A stretch of 64,000 bases of DNA, from assembly GCF_036689865.1 (NCBI RefSeq), contig NZ_JBAHUQ010000011.1, positions 62,001 to 126,000 on the forward strand, read 5' to 3'. Numbering within the stretch: the stretch's first letter is position 1; every line of letters starts with the position of its first letter. The stretch is from Magnetococcus sp. PR-3 (lineage in GTDB: Bacteria > Pseudomonadota > Magnetococcia > Magnetococcales > Magnetococcaceae). Under the pieces are notes generated by a model. That model searched no databases and had not been told where the DNA came from. It was given only the letters and a program-made list of their open reading frames with translations. Made by a program: the position numbers and the translations under genes. Below, in pieces: positions 18,952 through 28,505 of this stretch.

Positions 18952-20724
18952 ATGCATAAGCTGTGGAAACTCATTTTAAGCGCTGTTTGCGCGGGGCAAC
19001 TGCCCCGTTTATGGGGGGTGTTGGCGGTTTGTTATCTGCTTACTTTTTCCCCTGTTGTGTGGGCCGAGCCGATAGATATTAATCTGGTCAAAGATCCTGC
19101 GGCGAATGAGGTCTCAGGCGCTTTTCGTCCAGGTTCCCACGTTAAACTGTTTCTCCCAAACCTACCCTACCTCGCCATATCTCATGCCATTAATGGCGCA
19201 CTTGTTCGCCCTGCTAATAATGATCGGGGGTGGCAGTATGACCTAGCTACCAGCCATACAAGTATAGATGATACAATATGGGAGTTTACCCTAAGAAAAG
19301 GGGTCCATTTTCAGGACGGTTCCCCTTTTAATGCAGACTCTGTTCTCTTGAATATGGCCTATTTCAAGCGTAAGCCTTTTACCTTCACCAAGTTGGCCGA
19401 CATTCTTGGCCAAATTGAAAAAGTTGATGACTATACGGTACGTTTTCACTTAACAGAACCTTATGGGGTGTTTTTGCATGATGCCGTATGGCTGCAGTTC
19501 TACACAGAGCCTTATCTGCACAAATTTGGTTGGAACGGCAAGCCAACCTGTCCCAACCTCGCCGAACCTGGTCCTTATGGCTTAGGGCCCTATATTTTGC
19601 ATAAGGGCTATGTAGAAGGGGACCGCAGCACACCGGAAGTGGTGCTGAAGGTCAACCCCAATTACTGGGGAGAGCAAAAACCCAAAGTTGAGACCATTAC
19701 CATCTACAATGGATTAACCATCCAAGGGGCACGAAAAAAAGTCTCCTTCACAGAGGGACAAATTGATCTGACCCCAGTACCCTTTGCAGATCAGGTCGAG
19801 ACGGTACTCTCTCCCCATGCCAAGTTGGCGGTCTCTCCATCCTTAAATAATTATGCTATGCATTTCAATATGCTCAATGGGCACCCTGCCATGCAGGATA
19901 GGCGCATTCGGTATGCGATCAACCATGCTATTGATCAGGAATATTTGCTAAATCTCTCTATGCTGGGTGAGGGGGTTCTCTCTCCAACCATGGTGTCGCC
20001 CAACTTCTACCGTGTGGCGGGTGCCATACATTCTTTGAAGAGTTATTTTGAACAGCATACTGCAACCCATGATGACTCCACAGAGAACCTTCGTCGTTTG
20101 GTGCAGTCCTACCAAAGAGAACAGGGTATGGACCCTTCACAGCCACTGCAGCTTACGTTGCTTGCCCAGGAGAGTTTTCTCTTTTTAATCCGAGATATTC
20201 AATATTTTCTAAAACAGATCAATATTGAACTGATTGGGGAGGTGGTGAGCAGTGAAAAACATGTGTTTAATCAACTGCTCTCTACATGGAAGGGTAAGAA
20301 CCAGCAACCATGGGACCTTTTGTTGTGGGGCAATTACGATTGGTACAAACACCCTTGGGCTGCTTTTTTTGTCTATAGACCCAACAACCCCTGGTCCACC
20401 ATTACCCCCAGTAAGGCGTTGCTGGACTGGACCGATCGGTTGATGCGCACCAATGTGGAGTCGGATGGCTATGAAGATATGGTGGCAGATTTTATTCGCT
20501 ATATTTATGAGCGTAACTATATGGTTTATCTGCCGAACCCCCATAACGTCTATGCGGTTAATAAAGAGCTCTTTTTCAACCCTGGTCGTTCCGCATATGT
20601 CTATTTGCGCGATCTTGAAGTGACCGACCACCACTGGTCTGTGCGTGGTTCAGCCCCATACCCTGTAGAGCGGAAACGGCCTGTGCAAATTAATCGCAAA
20701 AATTTTCGTGAGTTACCTCAATGA
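18952..20724 (+). CDS. Family 5 extracellular solute-binding protein (peptide/nickel type)
   Basis: 590 residues with an N-terminal export signal (hydrophobic core about 22-36, ending VVWA|E). The body matches SBP_bac_5 proteins such as OppA/Nik[25 protein letters not shown] early, [22 protein letters not shown], and [15 protein letters not shown] in the second lobe. No lipobox is seen, so it is probably free in the periplasm. There is no permease or ATPase gene. The stop overlaps the start of a hybrid histidine kinase by 4 nt (ATGA). This context suggests a ligand-sensing partner of that kinase instead of a transporter component; that is inference. Confidence 0.88.
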   Translation: MHKLWKLILSAVCAGQLPRLWGVLAVCYLLTFSPVVWAEPIDINLVKDPAANEVSGAFRPGSHVKLFLPNLPYLAISHAINGALVRPANNDRGWQYDLATSHTSIDDTIWEFTLRKGVHFQDGSPFNADSVLLNMAYFKRKPFTFTKLADILGQIEKVDDYTVRFHLTEPYGVFLHDAVWLQFYTEPYLHKFGWNGKPTCPNLAEPGPYGLGPYILHKGYVEGDRSTPEVVLKVNPNYWGEQKPKVETITIYNGLTIQGARKKVSFTEGQIDLTPVPFADQVETVLSPHAKLAVSPSLNNYAMHFNMLNGHPAMQDRRIRYAINHAIDQEYLLNLSMLGEGVLSPTMVSPNFYRVAGAIHSLKSYFEQHTATHDDSTENLRRLVQSYQREQGMDPSQPLQLTLLAQESFLFLIRDIQYFLKQINIELIGEVVSSEKHVFNQLLSTWKGKNQQPWDLLLWGNYDWYKHPWAAFFVYRPNNPWSTITPSKALLDWTDRLMRTNVESDGYEDMVADFIRYIYERNYMVYLPNPHNVYAVNKELFFNPGRSAYVYLRDLEVTDHHWSVRGSAPYPVERKRPVQINRKNFRELPQ

Positions 20725-23700
20725 ATGTGTTGACGGGAAAAACACCTTCAACCACTGCGTCTCAGGTGCAAGCCATGGGGGCAGAGCGTAGGCTATCTCG
20801 GCGCATTATGATCCTGCTTATTTTTGCGTCTATTATTTTAATTGGTCGTAGCCTCTACAATCTCTCTAACCTTGAACGTATTGATCAATCGATCCAGACC
20901 ATGAATCAAGCGACGGGTTATCTGGATAAAATGGGTCGTGAGATCTCCGCACCCATTGCGGATATTCATATTCTCTCCATGGAACTGGTTTTGGCCCCCA
21001 ATAAAAGTATGGTTGAGCAGGTCGAGATCAAGTTGGACCAGCATATTCAGTTGCTTGAAGAGCGTTTGCTTGTATGGAAACAGCGTCTGGAAGGTAACCC
21101 CAATAAACGTGAAGAGTGGGGGCTTTTTCAACAGATTCATCAGGCGTGGGTAGCCTACCGAGAAGCGGTTTCTAAAACACGTCACTACATTAACAAAGGG
21201 GTCCGTGTTGCCGCTTTTATTAGTGTTAGTCAGTTGGAAAAAGAGCGTTATATTGTTTTACAAAAGGCGCTATCCGCCTTTGATCAGACCCAGATCCAGC
21301 ATAGCCAAGTGGTTTATGAGGATGCTCAACGGCACTCAACAGAGGCCAACTATACGCTGGTGATAACCGCAATTATCGCCATTTTACTGATCCAATTTAT
21401 TCTCTTTTTTGTCTACCGTATGTTCCGGACCTATATGCGGACATCCCAAGCCCATGAGCTGGCGTTGGCTCAAGCCAAAGAGACTGCGGAGGAGGCCACC
21501 CGCGCCAAGTCAGATTTTCTGGCCAATATGAGCCATGAAATCCGTACGCCAATGAACGCCATCATCGGTATGTCGCACTTGGCGCTGCAGACAGAGCTAA
21601 GCCCCAAACAACACAACTATGTCAGTAAAGTGCATCGCTCAGCGGAGTCTTTGTTGGGGATTATCAACGATATTCTAGACTTCTCCAAAATTGAAGCGGG
21701 CAAACTGGATATGGAGTCCATTGCGTTCCGTCTCGAAGATGTGCTGGATAACCTCTCCCACTTGGTTGGCTTTAAAGCAGAAGAGAAGGGGCTTGAGCTT
21801 TTGTTTGATCTGCCCCAATCCTTGCCAACGGCCTTAATGGGGGATCCGTTACGCCTGGGGCAAGTCTTGACCAACCTGGGTAACAATGCCGTTAAGTTTA
21901 CCGAGCAGGGAGAGGTTGTGATCTCTGTTCAGGTTGAAACGGATGAAACAGACCATGTCACACTCTGTTTTGGGGTTCAGGACTCAGGTATTGGTATGAG
22001 CCCCGATCAACAAGCCAAGCTGTTTCAATCGTTCAGTCAGGCAGATAGCTCAACCACACGCAAGTTTGGGGGTACTGGTTTGGGGTTGGTGATCTCCAAA
22101 AAGCTCTCAGAAATGATGGAGGGGCGTATTTGGGTGGAAAGTGAGGCTGGCAAAGGGAGTCTGTTTGCCTTTACAGCACGGTTTGGTAAACAGCAGGGTA
22201 AGGTCTCTGCGCGCCGATCCATGGCCAGTGAATTGGGGGCTTTGAAAGTCTTGGTGGTGGATGATAATACCACCGCACGGGAGATCCTCTGCAGTATGTT
22301 GGCGGGATTTGGTTTTCAGCCAGATCAAGCGGGTACTGGGGAAACCGCCATTGCGCTGTTGGAGGAGGCCCAGAGTGATGAACCCTACCAGTTGATGTTG
22401 GTTGATTGGAAAATGCCAGGTTTGGATGGTGTTGAAACCGCACGGTTAATCCAGAACAATCAAGCATTGAAAAAGCCCCCTGTCATGATCATGGTGACGG
22501 CTTATGGCCGTGAAGAGGCCCAGCAAGCTGCGGATGGTGTTAACCTGCAAGGCTTTTTGACCAAGCCGGTAACGGCATCATCTTTATTGGATGGTGTGAT
22601 GGTCGCTTTGGGACATGAAGAGCTGATTGAACAGCGCAAAGAGCAGGTGCAGGATCGTGGGGATCATGCGGCTGAAAAGTTGCGGGGCGCGCAGGTTTTG
22701 TTGGTAGAGGATAATGAGATCAATCAAGAACTGGCGGTTGAGCTGTTACAGCGGGCAGATATTCAAGTAACTGTAGCCAACCATGGTCAGGAGGCCTTGG
22801 ATCTATTGGAAGAGCACACCTTTGATGGGGTGTTGATGGATTGCCAAATGCCGGTTATGGATGGCTACACAGCCACACGGCGCATACGTCAGCATAAGGC
22901 CTATAAGTCACTGCCCGTTATTGCCATGACGGCCAATGCCATGGCCGGAGATCGGGAAAAAGCGACCGATGCTGGTATGGATGACCATATTGCTAAGCCC
23001 ATTAATATCAAAGATATGTTTGGCACTATGTCAAAATGGATCACCCCCTCTGCTCCTTTTACAGGCAAATCCGCTGTGTCTGTGGAAACAGAGGGTGTAG
23101 ATGAAGAGATTCCTCTTTTGCCTGGAGTGGATCTGCAAGCAGGGTTGGCCTGTACCCAAGGAGATAAAAAGCTCTATCGACGGTTGTTGGTAAAGTTCTT
23201 AAAGGGGCAGGGGGCGTTTATGCAGCGCTTTACCACAGCTCTTAATAATCACGCTTACACCGAAGCTCTACGAGAGGCACACACCTTAAAAGGGGTGGCG
23301 GGCAATGTGGGCATGCATGATCTGCAAGAGCAAGCCCGCCAGTTGGAGGCCTGTTGTGAAGATCCGGTTTCTCAAACGGCTATGGTGGCGCAAGGCCAAA
23401 AACTGGGTCAAACCCTGGATGTTGTCCTTGAAGGGTTAAGGGCATGGCTGAGCGAAGAGGTAGGGCAAACATCCTCTAACCATGAAGAGCCCTTAGATCT
23501 GGCCGAGGTAACCCCCCGACTTCAACAGCTTTTAGAGCTGCTTGAGGATGATGATGCTGAGGCCAGTGAGATGGTCGAACAGATCATGGCACTACCTGGT
23601 ATGGTCCTTTTTGCCAGCCATTTGCAGCGCCTTGCGGATGATGTGGCGGAATATGCATTTGATTCTGCATTGGAAAAGTTGGAAGAGCTTAAGTGTGAAC

Positions 23701-23753
23701 TGGAAGAGAAACAGAAGCCTAGCTCGGATGAGGTCCCAATACGCTGGGCTTGA
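20721..23753 (+). CDS. Hybrid histidine kinase: 2-TM helical sensor, HisKA, HATPase, REC, REC, HPt
   Basis: 1010 residues starting in the ATGA overlap with the binding-protein gene. Two membrane helices (about 29-43 and 211-232) enclose a helical periplasmic domain of about 165 residues, like a four-helix bundle. HisKA has His272 ([10 protein letters not shown]). The HATPase has [15 protein letters not shown] and GGTGLGLVI. Receiver 1 (about 505-625) has VVDDN and VDWKMPG; receiver 2 (about 655-775) has VEDNE and [10 protein letters not shown]. HPt (about 815-900) carries [13 protein letters not shown] conserved C-terminal helical segment (ALEKLEEL) closes it. Likely relays His-Asp-His-Asp to an unlinked regulator. 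Confidence 0.92.
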   Translation: MNVLTGKTPSTTASQVQAMGAERRLSRRIMILLIFASIILIGRSLYNLSNLERIDQSIQTMNQATGYLDKMGREISAPIADIHILSMELVLAPNKSMVEQVEIKLDQHIQLLEERLLVWKQRLEGNPNKREEWGLFQQIHQAWVAYREAVSKTRHYINKGVRVAAFISVSQLEKERYIVLQKALSAFDQTQIQHSQVVYEDAQRHSTEANYTLVITAIIAILLIQFILFFVYRMFRTYMRTSQAHELALAQAKETAEEATRAKSDFLANMSHEIRTPMNAIIGMSHLALQTELSPKQHNYVSKVHRSAESLLGIINDILDFSKIEAGKLDMESIAFRLEDVLDNLSHLVGFKAEEKGLELLFDLPQSLPTALMGDPLRLGQVLTNLGNNAVKFTEQGEVVISVQVETDETDHVTLCFGVQDSGIGMSPDQQAKLFQSFSQADSSTTRKFGGTGLGLVISKKLSEMMEGRIWVESEAGKGSLFAFTARFGKQQGKVSARRSMASELGALKVLVVDDNTTAREILCSMLAGFGFQPDQAGTGETAIALLEEAQSDEPYQLMLVDWKMPGLDGVETARLIQNNQALKKPPVMIMVTAYGREEAQQAADGVNLQGFLTKPVTASSLLDGVMVALGHEELIEQRKEQVQDRGDHAAEKLRGAQVLLVEDNEINQELAVELLQRADIQVTVANHGQEALDLLEEHTFDGVLMDCQMPVMDGYTATRRIRQHKAYKSLPVIAMTANAMAGDREKATDAGMDDHIAKPINIKDMFGTMSKWITPSAPFTGKSAVSVETEGVDEEIPLLPGVDLQAGLACTQGDKKLYRRLLVKFLKGQGAFMQRFTTALNNHAYTEALREAHTLKGVAGNVGMHDLQEQARQLEACCEDPVSQTAMVAQGQKLGQTLDVVLEGLRAWLSEEVGQTSSNHEEPLDLAEVTPRLQQLLELLEDDDAEASEMVEQIMALPGMVLFASHLQRLADDVAEYAFDSALEKLEELKCELEEKQKPSSDEVPIRWA

Positions 23754-24334
23754 CCTCCTGGCTAGGGAACAGGGTGAAATCAGGCTTTTATATGATGCCA
23801 GGGGATCTTGGTTTATCGGCCCTGTTCTCTTTTTTGACCGTATCCCTATCCCCTTTAAAATATGAAGTTTCCACACGCTTTGTTTGAGGATGGGGGGAGA
23901 GCCTCCCTACCATTGATTCTTTTATACAAGGCTATGTGGTTTACCTGTTGCGAGATGGGGTTGCGTTAAGAGTTGTCAAAACAGTGTGTGAGGGCATCCC
24001 GTAAGTGCCTCAGATGCTTGTAGATGAATGGCATCAACGGTTATGTAGGTGTGGATGGATGGTTTTTTCCCTTTTTATTTCAATTTCATATGTCGACCTT
24101 ATCGGCCAAAGATCCATAACAGGTACATGAAACACGCTAGGGTATAGGTGTTGAGTTGGCATGATCTCTAAGGGGGCGCAGTCAGGTCACGCTGTTCATC
24201 GTTTTTATACGCACCGTATTCTTTGGCCCTTCAATCTCGGGCTAATAAAATCTGTTTTCTACCGTTTAAGACATGAAATCCGCTAAAATAGGGCCTGTTG
24301 CACCGCCCTTTTTCCTGTTTTGGATATAATGCAC
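23754..24334. other. Intergenic region, nothing recognised
   Basis: About 580 bp between the hybrid kinase and the LysR-type gene, both on the + strand. No coding frame with a ribosome-binding site and no strong hairpin with a T tract was seen. Confidence 0.4.
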
Positions 24335-25243
24335 ATGGATATTGAAGGAATACGCCTCTTTGTTATGGCTGCTGATCGGCTCAATATCAGCGCAGCTGGG
24401 CGTCAGCTTGGGTTAGCGCCAGCTGTGGCTAGTGCCCGCCTTGCAAAGCTGGAAACACAGCTTGGGGCTGATCTATTGCATCGCTCTACCCGAAAGGTCT
24501 CTCTCTCATTGGAGGGGGCTGAATTTCTTCCTTATGCCCGGGAAATTTTGGCACAGGAGGAAGCGGCACGAGCCGCTTTAGGCTATGGTCGTACTGAGGT
24601 TTCTGGGACTTTACGCTTTGCGGCGTCCAGTACCTTTGCGCAGCGGTTTATTGCGCCCATTCTGCCGGAGTTTCTGGAACGCTATCCGGGCATAAATTTG
24701 CAGCTTAACCTCTCCGATACCCCCATGAATCTTATTGAAGGTGGATTTGATTTGGCTTTGCGCAATTACGCCATTGAAGATAGCAGCCTTAGGGCCAGAA
24801 AGCTGGCTGACGATAAGCGTATTCTCTGTGCATCCCCCAACTATTTGGCCCGGTATGGAACCCCCGAAACCCCTGATGACCTTAGGACACATCAATTGTT
24901 GATTTTTATGGGTGGGCCTGGCAGAAAGCTTTCTGCTCATGATGATCGACCGGTTAGTATGTTCCCTCCTAACGGGGCTGAACAACGGGTGATCTGTGAT
25001 GATGGTGCCAATATGAGGGAGGCAACCAAAGCGGGAGTTGGTATTTCAATGAACGCGTATTGGAGTGTGTATAAAGAGATTCAAGAGGGTTCTTTGGTGC
25101 GGGTATTGCCGGATTATAAAATTGAGGATCAATCCGCCATTTGGTTGGTCTATCCCAAGTCGAATGTCTTAACCGCCAAAGTTCGGGTTTTAATTGATTT
25201 TCTTTTAGAAAAAATAGGCAGTCCTCCCGTGTGGGAACAATAG
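24335..25243 (+). CDS. LysR-type transcriptional regulator
   Basis: 302 residues. The N-terminal helix-turn-helix is typical (LFVMAADRLNISAAGRQLG, then VASARLAKLETQLGADLL with LLHRSTRKVSLS). The remaining about 210 residues form the substrate-binding-like effector domain (GTLRFAASSTFAQRFI onwards). The ATG at 24335 is chosen because LysR proteins usually begin about this far before the helix-turn-helix; in-frame starts at 24320 and 24329 also exist and no clear Shine-Dalgarno decides. It lies upstream of the quinone-oxidoreductase-like gene on the same strand and may regulate it. The 3' end, including the stop, lies inside a 51-bp tandem duplication. Confidence 0.9.
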   Translation: MDIEGIRLFVMAADRLNISAAGRQLGLAPAVASARLAKLETQLGADLLHRSTRKVSLSLEGAEFLPYAREILAQEEAARAALGYGRTEVSGTLRFAASSTFAQRFIAPILPEFLERYPGINLQLNLSDTPMNLIEGGFDLALRNYAIEDSSLRARKLADDKRILCASPNYLARYGTPETPDDLRTHQLLIFMGGPGRKLSAHDDRPVSMFPPNGAEQRVICDDGANMREATKAGVGISMNAYWSVYKEIQEGSLVRVLPDYKIEDQSAIWLVYPKSNVLTAKVRVLIDFLLEKIGSPPVWEQ

Positions 25244-25330
25244 CTTACTCGGTGAACCTGCCAATAACGGGTCATCTATGTGTGGGAACAATAGCTCACT
25301 CGGTGAACCTGCCAATAACGGGTCATCTTC
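25229..25330 (+). repeat. 51-bp tandem duplication over the LysR stop codon
   Basis: Copies at 25229-25279 and 25280-25330 have a period of exactly 51 bp. They differ at one internal base (GCTTA against GCTCA) and at the last two positions. Copy 1 holds the last codons and stop of the LysR gene. Confidence 0.9.
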
Positions 25331-25621
25331 TCTATTTATACTCTTTTTGATGCCCTTGGCGCTGAGAAAAGAAACTGTGCCAGAGCACCGTATCTTTAGG
25401 GACTTGTGGCTGTTGTTTAATCTCTTTATGACTTCGTGTCTCTCTAATCACCCCTTTAAAGCATGAGCTGACAGGCATAAGGATCAGGCTGGCAGATCTT
25501 AATGATCTGTTCTTATATTATATGCAAAAACAATATACTGAAATCTAAAATACGGTGTTTTTATATATTTAGAATATGGTTATCGTAAAGGGCATTCAAT
25601 ATCCCGCTTAGGAGAAGCCCA
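25331..25621 (+). promoter_or_regulatory. Promoter region of the quinone-oxidoreductase-like gene
   Basis: About 290 bp, becoming very AT-rich from 25500 to 25600, with the Shine-Dalgarno AGGAGA just before 25622. No certain -35/-10 pair is assigned. A LysR-type binding site is likely here but none can be pinned down by eye. Confidence 0.35.
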
Positions 25622-26608
25622 ATGAAGGCCATGATCCTTACTGAATATGGTGAAAACGCTGTATTTCAATCCTCTGAGTTAGCCCATCCGACCGTGATCA
25701 ACGGACATGTTGTGGTGCGTGTTGCTGCCACCAGTGTCAATACCGTTGATACGATGATTCATCAAATGGGTAAGGCGCTCCCTCTCTCCCCCGCATTACC
25801 CGCCGTACTGGGTATGGACTTCGCAGGTACGGTAGAAGCGGTTGGCGCGGATGTTACTGGCTTTGCTGTGGGGGATGAAGTTTATGGGTGTGCAGGGGGG
25901 CTGGCGGCGTTACAGGGGGCGCTGGCAGAGTTCATGTTGGCAGATGCCAAGCTCATTGCACACAAACCCAAAGCACAATCTATGCGTGAAGCCGCCGCGT
26001 TGCCTCTGGTTGCGATTACTGCCTATGAGGGGCTGCTCAGAGCCCAAGTGAGTGCGGGACAAAAGGTTTTGGTTCATGGCGGTGTGGGTGGGGTTGGGCA
26101 TGTGGCTGTACAGTTGGCCAAACAGATGGGGGCTGATGTCTATGCCACAGTATCCGGTGAAAAATCCATACAAATGGTTGAACAGTATGGGGCCACGGGT
26201 ATCGATTATCGTACAGAACAAGTGGCGGACTATGTGGCCAAGCATACCAATGGAGCCGGTTTTGATGTGATTTTTGACTCTGTTGGTGGGGTTAATATGC
26301 GCAACTCGTTTGAGGCTGCAGCTCTCAATGGGCATGTGGCGACCACCGTTTCTCTTGTTGAACTGGATCTAACACCGGCTCATTTTAAAGGGCTGTCAAT
26401 ACATGTGATTTTTATGCTTATTCCGATGTTGTACAACCATAAACGAGAAGAACATGGCGCCATTTTGGCCAAGCTTGCACAGATCGCAGATGCCGGTGCT
26501 CTTAAGCCATTGCTGGATGAAAAGTCGTTTAAATTGGATGAGGTCGGGCAAGCGTATCAACGGCTGACCAGTGGGCAAGCCATGGGTAAAGTTGTGGTAG
26601 AGGTTTAG
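25622..26608 (+). CDS. Zinc-independent medium-chain dehydrogenase/quinone oxidoreductase-like
   Basis: 328 residues; would reduce quinones or enones with NAD(P)H. The GroES-like N-terminal domain has FAGTVEAVG and VGDEVYG. The Rossmann domain has VHGGVGGVGHVAVQLAK. The Cys/His ligands of catalytic zinc are absent, as in quinone oxidoreductases. The ATG follows AGGAGA at 7 nt. It lies downstream of a LysR gene and upstream of radical SAM and SDR genes on the same strand. A close paralogue is encoded at 63293-64000 on the minus strand. Confidence 0.9.
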   Translation: MKAMILTEYGENAVFQSSELAHPTVINGHVVVRVAATSVNTVDTMIHQMGKALPLSPALPAVLGMDFAGTVEAVGADVTGFAVGDEVYGCAGGLAALQGALAEFMLADAKLIAHKPKAQSMREAAALPLVAITAYEGLLRAQVSAGQKVLVHGGVGGVGHVAVQLAKQMGADVYATVSGEKSIQMVEQYGATGIDYRTEQVADYVAKHTNGAGFDVIFDSVGGVNMRNSFEAAALNGHVATTVSLVELDLTPAHFKGLSIHVIFMLIPMLYNHKREEHGAILAKLAQIADAGALKPLLDEKSFKLDEVGQAYQRLTSGQAMGKVVVEV

Positions 26609-26718
26609 TTGCCTAGGCATCTTATTTAGGCCGCTTGGCGAAGGGACTGTTGGAGAATCGAAACGTACCTTAGGGGGGATATGTCTTGACCACCCCTGTG
26701 GTGCAGCAGGAGAGAACA

Positions 26719-27594
26719 ATGAGATATGAAGGTAAAATCTACCGTCCTTGGATGGAGTCTGAAAGTTTACTCATTCAGGTCACCACAGGGTGTTCCAATA
26801 ATAACTGCACCTTCTGCACCATGTTCAAAGATAAGAGCTTTGGGAAGCGTTCCATTGAGGAGATCTTTATCGATATCGATAGGGCACGCCGTTTTTATGG
26901 TCCGGTAGAGTCGATTTTTTTAATCGATGGTAATGTCATGGCTTTAAAGACTGAATTTTTGTTGAAGATTATCACAAAAATTCATGCAGTTTTTCCTGAG
27001 CTTAAGAATCTTTCCCTCTATGGTGAACTGAATGATCTACGCCGAAAAACGGTCGAGGATCTTAAAGCTTTAAAAAAAGCAGGGCTCTCCATGGTTTATG
27101 CGGGGCTTGAGTCTGGTGATGCCGTGGTATTGCAGAACATTAAAAAACGCATGACCCCCGAACAGGCTTTGGCGGGTATGGCGCATGCCAAGGCTGCGGG
27201 TATTGATGTGCTGGTCTCCATTATCTTTGGCTTAGGGGGCCGAACACGCTCAAACGCACATATTGTGGAGACGACTAAGTTGCTTAACCTCATGGAACCT
27301 GAGCAGATTGCACCAATGGCTCTTGCTGTACAGCCCGATAGTGAACTGGAACAAGAGATCCATGCCGGCCAGTTCATTCTGCCTACCCCTGCTCAGGTGC
27401 TGGCGGAGGAAAAATATCTTCTGGAAAATCTAGGTGACTTTGATACCTACTATTGGGGGGACCATGGCAATAATCTGGTGCCGCATAAAGGTAGGTTTCC
27501 GGCCTTAAAGGAGACATTTCTAACCCAGATCACGCATGCCATGGTTCACCATCCCGCGGCCAAACAAGATGAACTGGTCACTTATGCTTGGTAA
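26719..27594 (+). CDS. Radical SAM protein
   Basis: 291 residues from the ATG at 26719 with AGGAG upstream. The 4Fe-4S/SAM site near the N-terminus reads GCSNNNCTFC (Cys25, Cys30, Cys33). The first spacing is four residues instead of the classic three, a variant I recall from a subgroup of B12-free radical SAM proteins. Downstream are the usual barrel elements: FLIDGNVMAL, SLYGELNDLR, VYAGLESGDAVVL and VSIIFGLGG. No auxiliary cluster or cobalamin domain is visible. Substrate unknown. It lies between the oxidoreductase and an SDR on the same strand. Confidence 0.85.
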   Translation: MRYEGKIYRPWMESESLLIQVTTGCSNNNCTFCTMFKDKSFGKRSIEEIFIDIDRARRFYGPVESIFLIDGNVMALKTEFLLKIITKIHAVFPELKNLSLYGELNDLRRKTVEDLKALKKAGLSMVYAGLESGDAVVLQNIKKRMTPEQALAGMAHAKAAGIDVLVSIIFGLGGRTRSNAHIVETTKLLNLMEPEQIAPMALAVQPDSELEQEIHAGQFILPTPAQVLAEEKYLLENLGDFDTYYWGDHGNNLVPHKGRFPALKETFLTQITHAMVHHPAAKQDELVTYAW

Positions 27595-27637
27595 CCGTGT
27601 TAATAGAACACAAACTTGATAGCTCTGGAGTATGGCC

Positions 27638-28447
27638 ATGGTTAAGACCATTTTAATAACAGGATCCACCGACGGCATTGGTTTAGAGACCGCTAAGGCG
27701 CTGGTTGCTTTGGGGCATACCGTATGGATACACGGGCGTAGTCAAGCTAAGTTGGTGGCCGCACAGGCGCAACTGTTAAAGATTCCCAACGCAGGGGTCG
27801 TTAAGACTTTTAAGGCGGATTTATCCATCGCTTCCGAGGTTGATGCGCTGGCTGATCATGTTGTAGCCCAACAGAGCAAACTTGATGTGCTGATCAACAA
27901 TGCTGGGGTTTTTAAGGTGCCCCAGCCTAAAACCGAAGGGGCATTAGATGTTCGCTTTGCTGTTAATACCCTGGCCCCCTTTCAATTAACCAAACGGCTG
28001 TTATCACATATGGCCTCAAATGGCCGTGTGGTTAACCTCTCTTCAGCGGCACAAGCAGCGGTGGATTTGAAGGCGCTGGAGGGCAAGGTTTGGTTGGACG
28101 ATAATCAAGCTTATGCACAAAGTAAGCTTGCTCTGACCATGTGGTCATTTCACCTTGCGCAAACCTTGGCAGCAACCGGTCCCTCTATTCTTGCGGTCAA
28201 CCCGGCATCATTTTTGGGGAGTAAGATGGTGAAAGAGGCTTATGGTGTTGCGGGTAATGATCTACAGATCGGGGTTGATATCCTGGTCCGTGCTTCACTG
28301 AGTGATGCGTTTGCCAACGTCTCTGGTCGGTATTATGATAATGATGCACAACAGTTTGCTGAACCTCATCCCGATGCTTTGAATACTCAAAAAAATGCAC
28401 AAGTTGTTCACGTTATTGAGACATTGCTCGCCTCAAAAAAAGGGTGA
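27638..28447 (+). CDS. Short-chain dehydrogenase/reductase
   Basis: 269 residues. A classical SDR: cofactor motif TGSTDGIGLETAKAL (TGxxxGIG), NNAGVF, the catalytic Ser in VNLSSAAQA and the Tyr/Lys pair in YAQSKLALT. The start at 27638 is chosen over the ATG at 27632 because GGAG stands at a proper 7-nt distance only for the former. Arg after the second strand (HGRSQAK) hints at NADP(H). Co-directional with the two preceding genes, 43 nt after the radical SAM stop; likely one transcript. Substrate unknown. Confidence 0.9.
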   Translation: MVKTILITGSTDGIGLETAKALVALGHTVWIHGRSQAKLVAAQAQLLKIPNAGVVKTFKADLSIASEVDALADHVVAQQSKLDVLINNAGVFKVPQPKTEGALDVRFAVNTLAPFQLTKRLLSHMASNGRVVNLSSAAQAAVDLKALEGKVWLDDNQAYAQSKLALTMWSFHLAQTLAATGPSILAVNPASFLGSKMVKEAYGVAGNDLQIGVDILVRASLSDAFANVSGRYYDNDAQQFAEPHPDALNTQKNAQVVHVIETLLASKKG

Positions 28448-28505
28448 TGTTCACTTTGATTGGAATAGAGGTCGTTGCGTACCTAATTAAGTCGGAGATG
28501 CCTAC

